From the NCBI GenBank assembly GCA_038211295.1, contig JBBQVS010000113.1, positions 1 to 10,404 of the forward strand: a DNA stretch of 10,404 nucleotides, written 5' to 3'. Origin of the DNA: JBBQVS01 sp038211295. Lineage in GTDB: Bacteria > Chloroflexota > Ktedonobacteria > Ktedonobacterales > Ktedonobacteraceae. Under the pieces are notes generated by a model. That model saw only the letters and a program-made list of their open reading frames with translations, was not told the origin of the DNA and made no database searches. The translations under genes and the position numbers were made by a program. This document shows positions 1 through 5,964 of the stretch, piece by piece (positions within the stretch are counted from its first letter, which is position 1; every line of letters starts with the position of its first letter).

Positions 1-146
1 TATTTTTTGTTTTTATTTTTTACTCTAAAACACAACAACACAAAAAAAAAAAATATACAAAAAAAAAATCCCCCTCCCGCGGCCCCCACATTCCGGCCCG
101 GGGGGGGGCGGGGTGCCCCCCACCCCCCCCCCCCCCCCCACCCCGC
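1..146. other. Low-complexity A/T then G/C homopolymer stretch at window edge
   Basis: Bases 1-69 are almost only A and T, with runs of T and then of A (for example 61-68). Bases 70-146 switch abruptly to nearly pure G and C, including a 9-G run at 100-108 and a 17-C run at 123-139. Ordinary mixed sequence starts at about 147. No reading frame here has a believable protein; the apparent translations are runs of K, P and G. The sharp compositional switch and the position at the very edge suggest unreliable sequence at a contig end, though a true low-complexity tract cannot be excluded. Confidence 0.7.
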
Positions 147-150
147 ATAT

Positions 151-181
151 TTGTCACGCGCAACCTGTGATGTGTTATACT
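151..181 (+). promoter_or_regulatory. Candidate extended -10 promoter upstream of prfA
   Basis: TATACT at 176-181 is preceded by TG at 173-174, giving the TGnTATAAT-like extended -10 form. TTGTCA at 151-156 matches five of six -35 bases but is 19 bases away, longer than the usual 17, so the extended -10 would have to carry much of the strength. The leader to the prfA start at 429 would be about 240 bases. This is a pattern match only. Confidence 0.35.
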
Positions 182-333
182 ATCTCTATGAACCGAACTT
201 TTTTCGTCACAATCTCTATGCAACGCACACTCACCGACCCCTACCTACTCGCTGACGGGTAGCGACGCCTCTACGTGCCTCGACTCAAGCAAATATGTAT
301 CCCTATTTCGTGCAATATTTGCCCGACTCACCG

Positions 334-342
334 TGTTATATT
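334..342 (+). promoter_or_regulatory. Candidate second extended -10 element upstream of prfA
   Basis: TATATT at 337-342 is preceded by TG at 334-335 (TGnTATATT). No good -35 hexamer lies at the proper distance. Transcription from here would give a leader of about 80 bases before prfA. It shares the GTGTTATA core with the upstream candidate at 173-179. Confidence 0.3.
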
Positions 343-428
343 CTACAAGAAGAGGACACCCCGCGACAGAGTGTTTCGCAAAAACAGCGTATTGTTCAGG
401 CGGGCGGACGTTCGGAAGGAAGACAATA

Positions 429-1517
429 ATGGACCTAATGGAGAAGCTAGCGAGCCTGGCGCAACGCTACGAAGAACTCAACAATTTGATGGCACAACCA
501 GAGGTGCTGAACGACCTGGAACAACTGCAACGCTACGGACGTGAACACGCGGACTTAGAAGATGTCGCGAACAAATACCACGAACTGCTCGCCATCGACA
601 AGCAGATTGGTGAGATGCAAGAGCTGTACAACAGTGAAGACGGCGAGATGCGCGACATGGCCTACGAAGAGATGCAGCAGTTCAAAACACATAAAGAGCA
701 GCTGCTGGAAGAAGTCAAGATCATTTTGCTCCCAAAAGATATACTCGACGACAAAAACGCGATTGTGACCATTCAGGGTGGCGCGGGTGGCGACGAGGCG
801 GCTCTTTTCGCGGGCGAACTCTTCCGCATGTATACCCGTTACGCGGATACGAAACGTTGGAAGGTTGAGATACTCGATATCAACGACACTGAGCAGGGCG
901 GCGTCAAGGATGCAACATTTGTGGTCAAGGGTAAGGGCGCGTATAGCCGCATGAAATATGAAGGTGGGACGCATCGTGTACAGCGCGTTCCCGCGACGGA
1001 GGCGAATGGACGCATTCATACCTCTACCGCGAAGGTCATAGTGCTGCCAGAGGCGGACGACATTATCCAGATTGAGATTAAAGATAGCGACCTGCGTATC
1101 GATGTGTACCGCTCGACGGGACATGGCGGGCAGAGCGTCAACACAACGGACTCGGCAGTCCGCATCACTCACCTGCCGACGAACCTTGTTGTCACCTGTC
1201 AGGATGAGAAATCACAACTCAAAAACAAGCTTAAAGCTATGACGGTACTCAAGGCGAGGCTCTGGGATATGGAAGAAGCGAAACGGCAGGACGATCTACG
1301 AAAGACGCGCCAGTCGCAGGTGCAAACAGGTGATCGTAGCGAGAAGATTCGCACGTATAACTTCCCGCAGGATCGCGTGACCGATCACCGCATTGGCCTT
1401 TCGCGCCATAACCTCCCCGGCGTCATGAATGGCGAGTTGGATGGCTTTATCGACACACTGATTACCGTCGATCAAGCCGACAAACTGCAAAGTTTGTTTG
1501 AAGAGGTCAAACGCTAA
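429..1517 (+). CDS. prfA: Peptide chain release factor 1 (RF1)
   Basis: This is the class I translation release factor that reads UAA and UAG in the ribosomal A site and triggers peptidyl-tRNA hydrolysis in the cytoplasm. The ATG at 429 follows a GGAAGGA ribosome binding site and gives 362 residues, the usual RF1 length. A longer in-frame start at 333 would add 32 unconserved residues. With the 429 start, the stop-codon recognition tripeptide PAT falls at 188-190 and the catalytic GGQ at 233-235, matching Escherichia coli RF1 numbering as I recall it. The PAT motif (RF2 would have SPF) separates RF1 from RF2. The N-terminal coiled helices (about 1-100) and the C-terminal RTYNFPQDRVTDHR block are also typical. 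The GGQ methyltransferase gene prmC, a common next neighbour, does not follow here. Confidence 0.97.
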   Translation: MDLMEKLASLAQRYEELNNLMAQPEVLNDLEQLQRYGREHADLEDVANKYHELLAIDKQIGEMQELYNSEDGEMRDMAYEEMQQFKTHKEQLLEEVKIILLPKDILDDKNAIVTIQGGAGGDEAALFAGELFRMYTRYADTKRWKVEILDINDTEQGGVKDATFVVKGKGAYSRMKYEGGTHRVQRVPATEANGRIHTSTAKVIVLPEADDIIQIEIKDSDLRIDVYRSTGHGGQSVNTTDSAVRITHLPTNLVVTCQDEKSQLKNKLKAMTVLKARLWDMEEAKRQDDLRKTRQSQVQTGDRSEKIRTYNFPQDRVTDHRIGLSRHNLPGVMNGELDGFIDTLITVDQADKLQSLFEEVKR

Positions 1518-1556
1518 AAAAAGAAGTGTAGCAAGATCGTAAGAGTCTTATATAAA

Positions 1557-1605
1557 GCTGCAAGTTTTTGACGAAGCCGCAAGCAACTTTCAGGTAAACC
1601 GCAAG
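1557..1605 (+). repeat. Three short imperfect direct repeats in the prfA-HAD gap
   Basis: The octamers GCTGCAAG (1557), GCCGCAAG (1576) and ACCGCAAG (1598) recur at spacings of 19 and 22 bases, each followed within a few bases by a T-rich stretch. Two of them share the eight bases CCGCAAGC (1577-1584 and 1599-1606), so both could pair with the single GCTTGCGG at 1630-1637. Their function is unknown. Confidence 0.5.
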
Positions 1606-1640
1606 CGTTTTGCACAGATGTTGTAAGATGCTTGCGGTTT
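1596..1640 (+). terminator. Long hairpin after prfA, possible terminator or attenuator
   Basis: AAACCGCAAGC (1596-1606) is a perfect inverted repeat of GCTTGCGGTTT (1630-1640). The stem extends inward by eight more pairs including G-U pairs (1607-1614 with 1622-1629), leaving a 7-base loop at 1615-1621. Only three T follow the stem, so it is a weak intrinsic terminator by classical rules. An mRNA structure between prfA and the HAD gene is equally possible. Confidence 0.5.
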
Positions 1641-1670
1641 CTATGTAGCCTTCCTACAGTTATCAGCTAA

Positions 1671-1677
1671 AGAGGAG
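1671..1677 (+). promoter_or_regulatory. Strong ribosome binding site of the HAD gene
   Basis: AGAGGAG lies nine bases before the ATG at 1687 and fixes that start codon. Confidence 0.75.
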
Positions 1678-1686
1678 ATACCCACG

Positions 1687-2430
1687 ATGCCATTTGAGCA
1701 GCCGCAATCGATTCGTACCATATTTTTCGACGCGGGCTTCACGCTGTTGCGTCCAACGCCCTCAGATGCGGAGATTTGCCTTGAAGTCTGTCAGAGCCTG
1801 GGCCTGCACATTCAGTTGGACGTGATGCAACAGCGTATGCATGAGGCCGAAGACTATTATTTTCAACACATGCGAGCTAACAGGTACACCTGGGGCGATG
1901 AGCAGGCCATCAATACGATGTGGGTTGGCTTTTACGCAAATTTACTGCGCCCACTCATCGCGGAACACGACGAGCAACGCCTCCACCAACTCGCCAGCGC
2001 AATCACCGAAGAGTATGGCAAGCACACACGTTGGGAAACCTACCCTGATGTGTTACCAACACTTGAGGCACTGCAACGCGCGGGTTACACAATGGGCGTC
2101 ATCTCCGACTGGGGTATTGTGCTCGGTCCTATTCTCAGAGGTCTAGACCTCATCAAGTATTTCGATGCCGTACTCATCTCCGCCGTGACCCGCTACGGCA
2201 AGCCATCACCACACCTCTACGACCTCGCGTTACAGCGAACAAACAGTATTGCCGATTACTCACTGCACATTGGCGACTCCTACGTACCCGATGTGCTGGG
2301 GGCGCGTTCCGTTGGTATAACGCCAATTCTGCTAGATCGCCCACACCGCCTTGAGCAGAAAACCGTTGATTGTCTACTCGTTCATTCTCTTGACGACCTC
2401 CTAGACGTGCTAGAGGTTAAAAGACTATAA
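1687..2430 (+). CDS. HAD superfamily (subfamily IA) hydrolase
   Basis: A 247-residue soluble protein with all four HAD motifs. Motif I is FFDAGFTLL with the nucleophile Asp15. Motif II is the Ser140 in VISDW. Motif III is Lys172 in YGKPSPHLY. Motif IV is GDSYVPD at 196-202, followed by the usual GA turn. The helical cap between motifs I and II (about residues 25-115) is of the C1 type. Such enzymes usually hydrolyse phosphate monoesters through an aspartyl-phosphate, but the substrate cannot be read from sequence. The second motif I position, normally the acid/base Asp of phosphatases, is Gly17, as in a subset of subfamily IA proteins, so a weak phosphatase or a non-phosphatase role is possible. 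The start is fixed by an AGAGGAG ribosome binding site. Its 3' end faces the nicotinamidase-like gene across 30 bases. Confidence 0.9.
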   Translation: MPFEQPQSIRTIFFDAGFTLLRPTPSDAEICLEVCQSLGLHIQLDVMQQRMHEAEDYYFQHMRANRYTWGDEQAINTMWVGFYANLLRPLIAEHDEQRLHQLASAITEEYGKHTRWETYPDVLPTLEALQRAGYTMGVISDWGIVLGPILRGLDLIKYFDAVLISAVTRYGKPSPHLYDLALQRTNSIADYSLHIGDSYVPDVLGARSVGITPILLDRPHRLEQKTVDCLLVHSLDDLLDVLEVKRL

Positions 2431-2460
2431 GAATACTCTAACACTCCAACAATCTCCTCC

Positions 2461-3180
2461 CTATGCTATAATCAAGCGTACAACCTCAATTCCATTTAGT
2501 CGCATGTGGTACAGAAACAGCAGGTGCATCACATCGCCACTATGAGGTAGGATGCCGAGCTGGTGCGCGGTCTCAAGCGGCGTGTCGAACGTCTGCACAG
2601 CGTTTGTTGGCACGATGACACGCATTTTGCGGTCGTGTGCGTTAGCATAAAGTTTGAGGTGCATCGCCATCTCGTGAACGCACAGGTCTGTACAGTCGCC
2701 AACAACGACAGCAACGCTGAGGTCGCGGTGAATATCTTGCCACGCCAGCAACTCCGTCCCATGAAAGGGATTGAGCGAGTTTTTCGGCACAATCGTGAAC
2801 AGGTCAGCGAATGGTAAAGAGGCCAGTTCGGGGATTGTCTCGGCCTCGCTCGTGCCTGCAATACAATGCGGCGGGTAGCTCTCGAACTCGACTGCATCCC
2901 GCGTGTGGGCATCTTGCGCCAGTATAAAGTCACGGACACCTGCCGCGTGCGCGTCTTCAAAGACCTCTACAACTGCTGGCACAATCCCCTGCACACGCGG
3001 ACTCGACAACGGCCCCTCGGTACAAAAGCCCTTAATCATATCGACACTGAACAGCGCGACCCGCTCCGCCTCCACATCTTCGCGCAGGTCGTGCCACGCG
3101 ATAGCAGGTAGTTGCTGCTCCCAGTCAACAAGTGCCTGTAAAAATGCTGTCCCTTGCTCAAGAATAGTTGGTGTTATCAT
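2461..3180 (-). CDS. Nicotinamidase-like cysteine hydrolase (isochorismatase superfamily, PncA-like)
   Basis: A 239-residue cytoplasmic enzyme, likely to deamidate nicotinamide to nicotinic acid in NAD salvage. The catalytic triad of the superfamily is visible: Asp47 (SVDMIKGF), Lys133 (VPKNSLNPF) and Cys167 (GDCTDLCVHEMA). The metal site of nicotinamidases is also suggested: Asp90 and His92 (AQDAH), His105 (YPPHC) and Glu98, seven residues before that His, where some nicotinamidases use Glu. About 38 extra N-terminal residues precede the first strand compared with short nicotinamidases. The ATG at 3180 follows a GAGGGG ribosome binding site. The gene starts 26 bases after nrtR in the same direction, which strongly favours a NAD-related role. 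Another amide or isochorismatase-type hydrolase remains possible, so I give no gene symbol. Confidence 0.85.
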   Translation of the reverse strand: MITPTILEQGTAFLQALVDWEQQLPAIAWHDLREDVEAERVALFSVDMIKGFCTEGPLSSPRVQGIVPAVVEVFEDAHAAGVRDFILAQDAHTRDAVEFESYPPHCIAGTSEAETIPELASLPFADLFTIVPKNSLNPFHGTELLAWQDIHRDLSVAVVVGDCTDLCVHEMAMHLKLYANAHDRKMRVIVPTNAVQTFDTPLETAHQLGILPHSGDVMHLLFLYHMRLNGIEVVRLIIA

Positions 3181-3206
3181 GCTCTACTTCCCCTCTGGTG
3201 GTACGG

Positions 3207-3911
3207 TTATAACTTCTTTTCAGCCTCTGGATTGAAACGATACAAACGTGCAGGACGGTGCGTTCCCTCCATCTTTTTCTCACCCGTATCTTCAAGAATG
3301 CCTGTCGAGAGAATTTTCTTGCGAAAGTTGCGCTTGTCCAGCTTCTTGTGCTGAATAATCTCGTAGACCCATTGTAGTTCGCGCAACGTGAATTGTTCGG
3401 GCAACAAACTGAACGCGATTGTGGTGTAGTCGAGTTTGCCGCGCAATCGGTTCAGCGTGTAATCAAGTATCTTGTCATGATCGAAGGCGAGCTGAGGCAG
3501 ACTATACACGGAGAACCACCCAACATCTGCCGCGTCGCTCGCCGCACGCACCTGCAAGCGTTCAGAGTCGAGCAGGGCAAAGTAAACGACGGTAATCACG
3601 CGTGTACGTGGATCGCGTCCGGGGTCGCCAAACGTGTATAGTTGTTCCAGATACACGTCCTGTAAGCCCGTCTCTTCCTGTAACTCACGTTTCGCAGCGG
3701 TCTCCAACGACTCATCCATGTTGACAAAGCCACCCGGAACCGCCCACATACCCTCATAGGGCCACGACCTGCGTTTGACCAGCAACACCTGCAAATCACG
3801 CTGACGTAAGCTCATCATTACCACGTCAACCGTAACAGAAGGCCGCTCATATTTGCTCACATCGTAGCGATGTGCCTTTGCCTCGCTACTCTGCTCATGC
3901 TGCTCTTTCAT
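3207..3911 (-). CDS. nrtR: NrtR, Nudix-related transcriptional regulator of NAD metabolism
   Basis: A 234-residue, two-domain protein. Residues about 22-150 form a Nudix hydrolase-like domain, here with a complete Nudix box at 61-83 (Gly61, Glu67, Arg75-Glu76-Leu77, Glu79-Glu80, Gly82). Residues about 155-234 form the NrtR winged-helix DNA-binding domain, recognisable by FTLRELQWVYE, LDKRNFRKKIL and the RPARLYRF ending. NrtR proteins are usually repressors that let go of DNA when the Nudix domain binds ADP-ribose, a product of NAD breakdown. Many have a broken Nudix box; this one is intact and may keep ADP-ribose hydrolase activity. It is the first gene of an apparent two-gene operon with the nicotinamidase-like gene. 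Its promoter overlaps a perfect palindrome at 3991-4011, which fits autoregulation. A simple ADP-ribose pyrophosphatase is less likely given the C-terminal domain. Confidence 0.9.
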   Translation of the reverse strand: MKEQHEQSSEAKAHRYDVSKYERPSVTVDVVMMSLRQRDLQVLLVKRRSWPYEGMWAVPGGFVNMDESLETAAKRELQEETGLQDVYLEQLYTFGDPGRDPRTRVITVVYFALLDSERLQVRAASDAADVGWFSVYSLPQLAFDHDKILDYTLNRLRGKLDYTTIAFSLLPEQFTLRELQWVYEIIQHKKLDKRNFRKKILSTGILEDTGEKKMEGTHRPARLYRFNPEAEKKL

Positions 3912-3990
3912 CCAATTATCCCCCGAATACTCGACAAACTACTCAGTACACACTCTCCTAATGAAAGTACCATTCTCTGGTAGCTACGAC

Positions 3991-4011
3991 TTAGTGTATT
4001 ATATACACTAA
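3991..4011 (-). promoter_or_regulatory. Perfect 21-bp palindrome, probable NrtR operator
   Basis: Arms TTAGTGTAT (3991-3999) and ATACACTAA (4003-4011) are exact inverted repeats around a 3-base centre TAT. On the minus strand the site overlaps the last two bases of the -10 box and covers the expected transcription start of nrtR. Binding here would block RNA polymerase. Known NrtR sites are palindromes of about this length; that this one is bound by NrtR is inferred from position. Confidence 0.75.
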
Positions 4012-4039
4012 TATACCGTATGAAGTGTGTTGTTGTCAA
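4010..4039 (-). promoter_or_regulatory. Sigma-70-type promoter of nrtR operon
   Basis: Read on the minus strand, a perfect -35 box TTGACA (4039-4034) is followed after 18 bases by TATATT (4015-4010), five of six matches to the -10 consensus. Transcription would begin near 4003, giving a leader of about 90 bases before the nrtR start at 3911. It is the best promoter in the window. Confidence 0.75.
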
Positions 4040-4106
4040 GGGGGAGTGACATAAAAATACTTTTGAACAAGCGCATTTAGAGTAGTACGCGGACAGGGAA
4101 GCCATA

Positions 4107-5426
4107 TCACGCCCCGCGTTCGGCAAATGTGAGTGAGCTATGCGTCACGGTGACATTGACCTCGCGGTTCCGCACACCCACGCGAACGGGGGTCACTTCC
4201 ACAACTTTTTTGAGACGTTGTGCCACAATCTCGGCTCCATGCGGTTCCGCACGCAAAACAGCGGTCATGATACCAGCCCCATTGAGCGAAAGTTTGTCCT
4301 CTTTGCGTACACAGGTTCGCAGCAGTGGCAGGAGTTTACGCGCCGCCTCTGCCGCCTCGCGATCCTCACGTTCGCGCACGGTGTCGTTGCCGGACGCGCC
4401 TTCGAGCGTAAAACGCAGCACAAGCACGCTCTGAGCATTGCAAATACGACGCATCTTGCGTTGGCCCGCCTCTAAATCCTTTGTAGAGTCCACCATCTGC
4501 CAGATATATTGCTCACGCTTGCGCCAGAAATCATAATACCCCTGTAAGCGTGCCACACCTTCAAGCAGTATCGCACCGAGCGTCCAGAGAGCCTGACGGG
4601 GTGTACTCATGGTAAAGTCACGGCATGTAATCAGTTGGCGTAAAATTGGCGCGGCCTTCATCGTTGATGCTTCGTAGTTCTGTTGGGCGCGTACTTTCAG
4701 GTGGCCCGCGTAAATACGCCGACGCTGCTTGAGAAAGTCGCGCACGGTCATGGGGCCTTTATTATATACTACGCAATCGGGCGTGTAGAGGACGCGGTAG
4801 TTCAATTGTGAAATAAAAGCTTGAATGGAAATTTCGTCAACCGCACTGTGCGCGGGTATGGCAGGAATGACCGTCCGAAACGCGATAATCTCGCCCAGTT
4901 TCGCGTGTGCGCGTGCCACGCGGTCATGCAGACGCCATAGCAGATGTACCGCGTGTCCCATGAAGGTCGCGGCATCATTGACAGGGACAGGACGCCCACC
5001 CGTCATGCCAATCTCTGCATCGAGAAAAGGCGCACACAGTCGCTCTAACGCGAACACCTCTGGTATCACGTCCGCGCCCACAAGTACCGCGACCTCGCTA
5101 GTCGTCTGTTTCAAGAAAAGATTGATCGCCGATGCCTTACCCTCGCGTCGCTCTTGTACACACACACGAATACGCGACTCCCACAGCGCAAGCTCTGCCA
5201 CGATTGGCACGGTGCGATCTGTACATCCGCTTGCGACAATCACAACCTCTTCGATACAGATTGATGGCCCCGTCTGTTGTAGTACGGCGGCAATGGTACG
5301 TGCTATATTTGCCTCCTCGTTGTAAGCCATGATTCCTATACTACATCTCACACGTTTCGCTCGCACATCACTCTCTTGCTCACGCGCACGCTCTCTTGTT
5401 TCTCGCTGCTCTATCTTCGTCGCCAT
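4107..5426 (-). CDS. Family 2 glycosyltransferase with C-terminal degenerate GGDEF-like domain
   Basis: A 439-residue protein. The first ~30 residues are charged. Residues about 28-245 are a GT-A glycosyltransferase family 2 domain: SIGIMAYNEEANI (29-41), VASGCTDRT (64-72), REGKASAIN (94-102), the DXD-like GAD at 117-119, TGGRPVPVND (142-151), the VDE acceptor-site motif at 196-198 and QRRRIYAGHL (234-243). A mildly hydrophobic stretch at about 286-302 could touch the membrane, but there is no clear transmembrane bundle. Residues about 333-435 follow the strand-helix pattern of a GGDEF domain with the signature replaced by GAGIM (383-387). Sugar donor and acceptor are unknown. The ATG at 5426 has AGGAGAGG just upstream; a TTG seven codons earlier (5447) would place that site inside the gene. 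It lies upstream of nrtR on the same strand but is separated from it by nrtR's own promoter. Confidence 0.85.
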   Translation of the reverse strand: MATKIEQRETRERAREQESDVRAKRVRCSIGIMAYNEEANIARTIAAVLQQTGPSICIEEVVIVASGCTDRTVPIVAELALWESRIRVCVQERREGKASAINLFLKQTTSEVAVLVGADVIPEVFALERLCAPFLDAEIGMTGGRPVPVNDAATFMGHAVHLLWRLHDRVARAHAKLGEIIAFRTVIPAIPAHSAVDEISIQAFISQLNYRVLYTPDCVVYNKGPMTVRDFLKQRRRIYAGHLKVRAQQNYEASTMKAAPILRQLITCRDFTMSTPRQALWTLGAILLEGVARLQGYYDFWRKREQYIWQMVDSTKDLEAGQRKMRRICNAQSVLVLRFTLEGASGNDTVREREDREAAEAARKLLPLLRTCVRKEDKLSLNGAGIMTAVLRAEPHGAEIVAQRLKKVVEVTPVRVGVRNREVNVTVTHSSLTFAERGA

Positions 5427-5654
5427 ATGTGGCCTCTCCTTCGCCAAACATTAGTGCTTTCCCTGAAATAAACCTCCCTGCGACATTTTATTGTGTTTCA
5501 ATATGACTTTTGGGCAGGCATAGCTCTTGTGCCTGATACGATGCAATCTCACATGCGAGCAGCGTTTCAGAAAATTTTCAGCCCCCTCGACGTGATTACC
5601 GTACTATGATATAATCGCGGCAACGTTTGAAAATATACGCGGTCTTTTCTTTGT
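5427..5654. other. Divergent intergenic region between glycosyltransferase and secG
   Basis: A 228-base gap between genes pointing apart, so it should hold promoters for both. The secG side has a good candidate (see 5587-5615). On the minus strand I find only weak boxes for the glycosyltransferase. A small hairpin is present, CAGGCA (5515-5520) with TGCCTG (5530-5535) around a 9-base loop; its role is unknown. No RNA gene is recognisable. Confidence 0.5.
5587..5615 (+). promoter_or_regulatory. Candidate sigma-70 promoter of secG operon
   Basis: A perfect TATAAT at 5610-5615 sits 17 bases after TCGACG (5587-5592), which matches four of six -35 bases. Transcription would start near 5622, about 33 bases before the secG ATG. 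Confidence 0.6.
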
Positions 5655-5924
5655 ATGTCTCGACACGCGAAAGCGAGGAAACTCTTGGTATTAAGCACAT
5701 ATCTTCCGGCAATCAGAATAGTACAAATTATTCTCTGTGTCGCCGTTATCATTTTTATCTTATTGCAGGCGCGGGGCGCGGGTCTCGGTAGTGCCTTTGG
5801 AGGCAGTAGCGCGGGTTCTGTATTCAAGACACGACGCGGTGTGGAACGCCTTATCTTTAATACCACTATCGTGTTCGTGGTGCTTTTCTGTCTCATCTCA
5901 ATTCTCAGTGCAGCAATTCGATAA
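5655..5924 (+). CDS. secG: Preprotein translocase subunit SecG
   Basis: A small inner-membrane subunit of the SecYEG channel that aids SecA-driven export. The 89 residues hold the two expected transmembrane helices (about 20-37 and 66-86). Between them is the conserved cytoplasmic loop with LLQARGAGLGSAFGGSS and then SVFKTRRGVERL, a classic SecG signature. The start is uncertain. ATG 5655 has no ribosome binding site, whereas in-frame TTG at 5685 (codon 11) has GAGGA five bases upstream and would give a 79-residue protein, closer to many SecG. The lipoprotein gene begins 40 bases after its stop, so the two are probably co-transcribed. Confidence 0.92.
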   Translation: MSRHAKARKLLVLSTYLPAIRIVQIILCVAVIIFILLQARGAGLGSAFGGSSAGSVFKTRRGVERLIFNTTIVFVVLFCLISILSAAIR

Positions 5925-5964
5925 GCTACGGAGCAGAAAACTGGTTAAATCCTTATGTGGCGGG

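Noticed and set aside
333..428. Longer in-frame start for prfA adding 32 residues
   Set aside because: The added residues resemble no RF1 N-terminus. The ATG at 429 has a ribosome binding site and reproduces E. coli motif numbering.
555..1172. 205-codon open frame on the minus strand inside prfA
   Set aside because: It is antisense to a clearly conserved gene, and its composition looks like a mirror of prfA codons.
1528..1556. TATAAA at 1551-1556 as promoter for the HAD gene
   Set aside because: The hexamer at the -35 distance (GTAGCA) matches only three of six bases, and the long hairpin would lie just downstream.
3969..3983. Small inverted repeat TACCA/TGGTA in the nrtR leader as a second operator
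   Set aside because: Five-base arms are common by chance and do not resemble the 21-bp palindrome.
4825..5325. 166-codon open frame on the plus strand inside the glycosyltransferase gene
   Set aside because: It is rich in Ser, Thr, Ala and Arg without motifs and antisense to the conserved GT2 domain.
5427..5447. TTG start at 5447 for the glycosyltransferase
   Set aside because: The bases encoding the extra residues form the ribosome binding site AGGAGAGG of the ATG at 5426.
5737..5964. N-terminal extension of the SGNH protein overlapping secG
   Set aside because: This stretch is the secG gene read in another frame. A clean lipoprotein signal peptide starts at TTG 5965.
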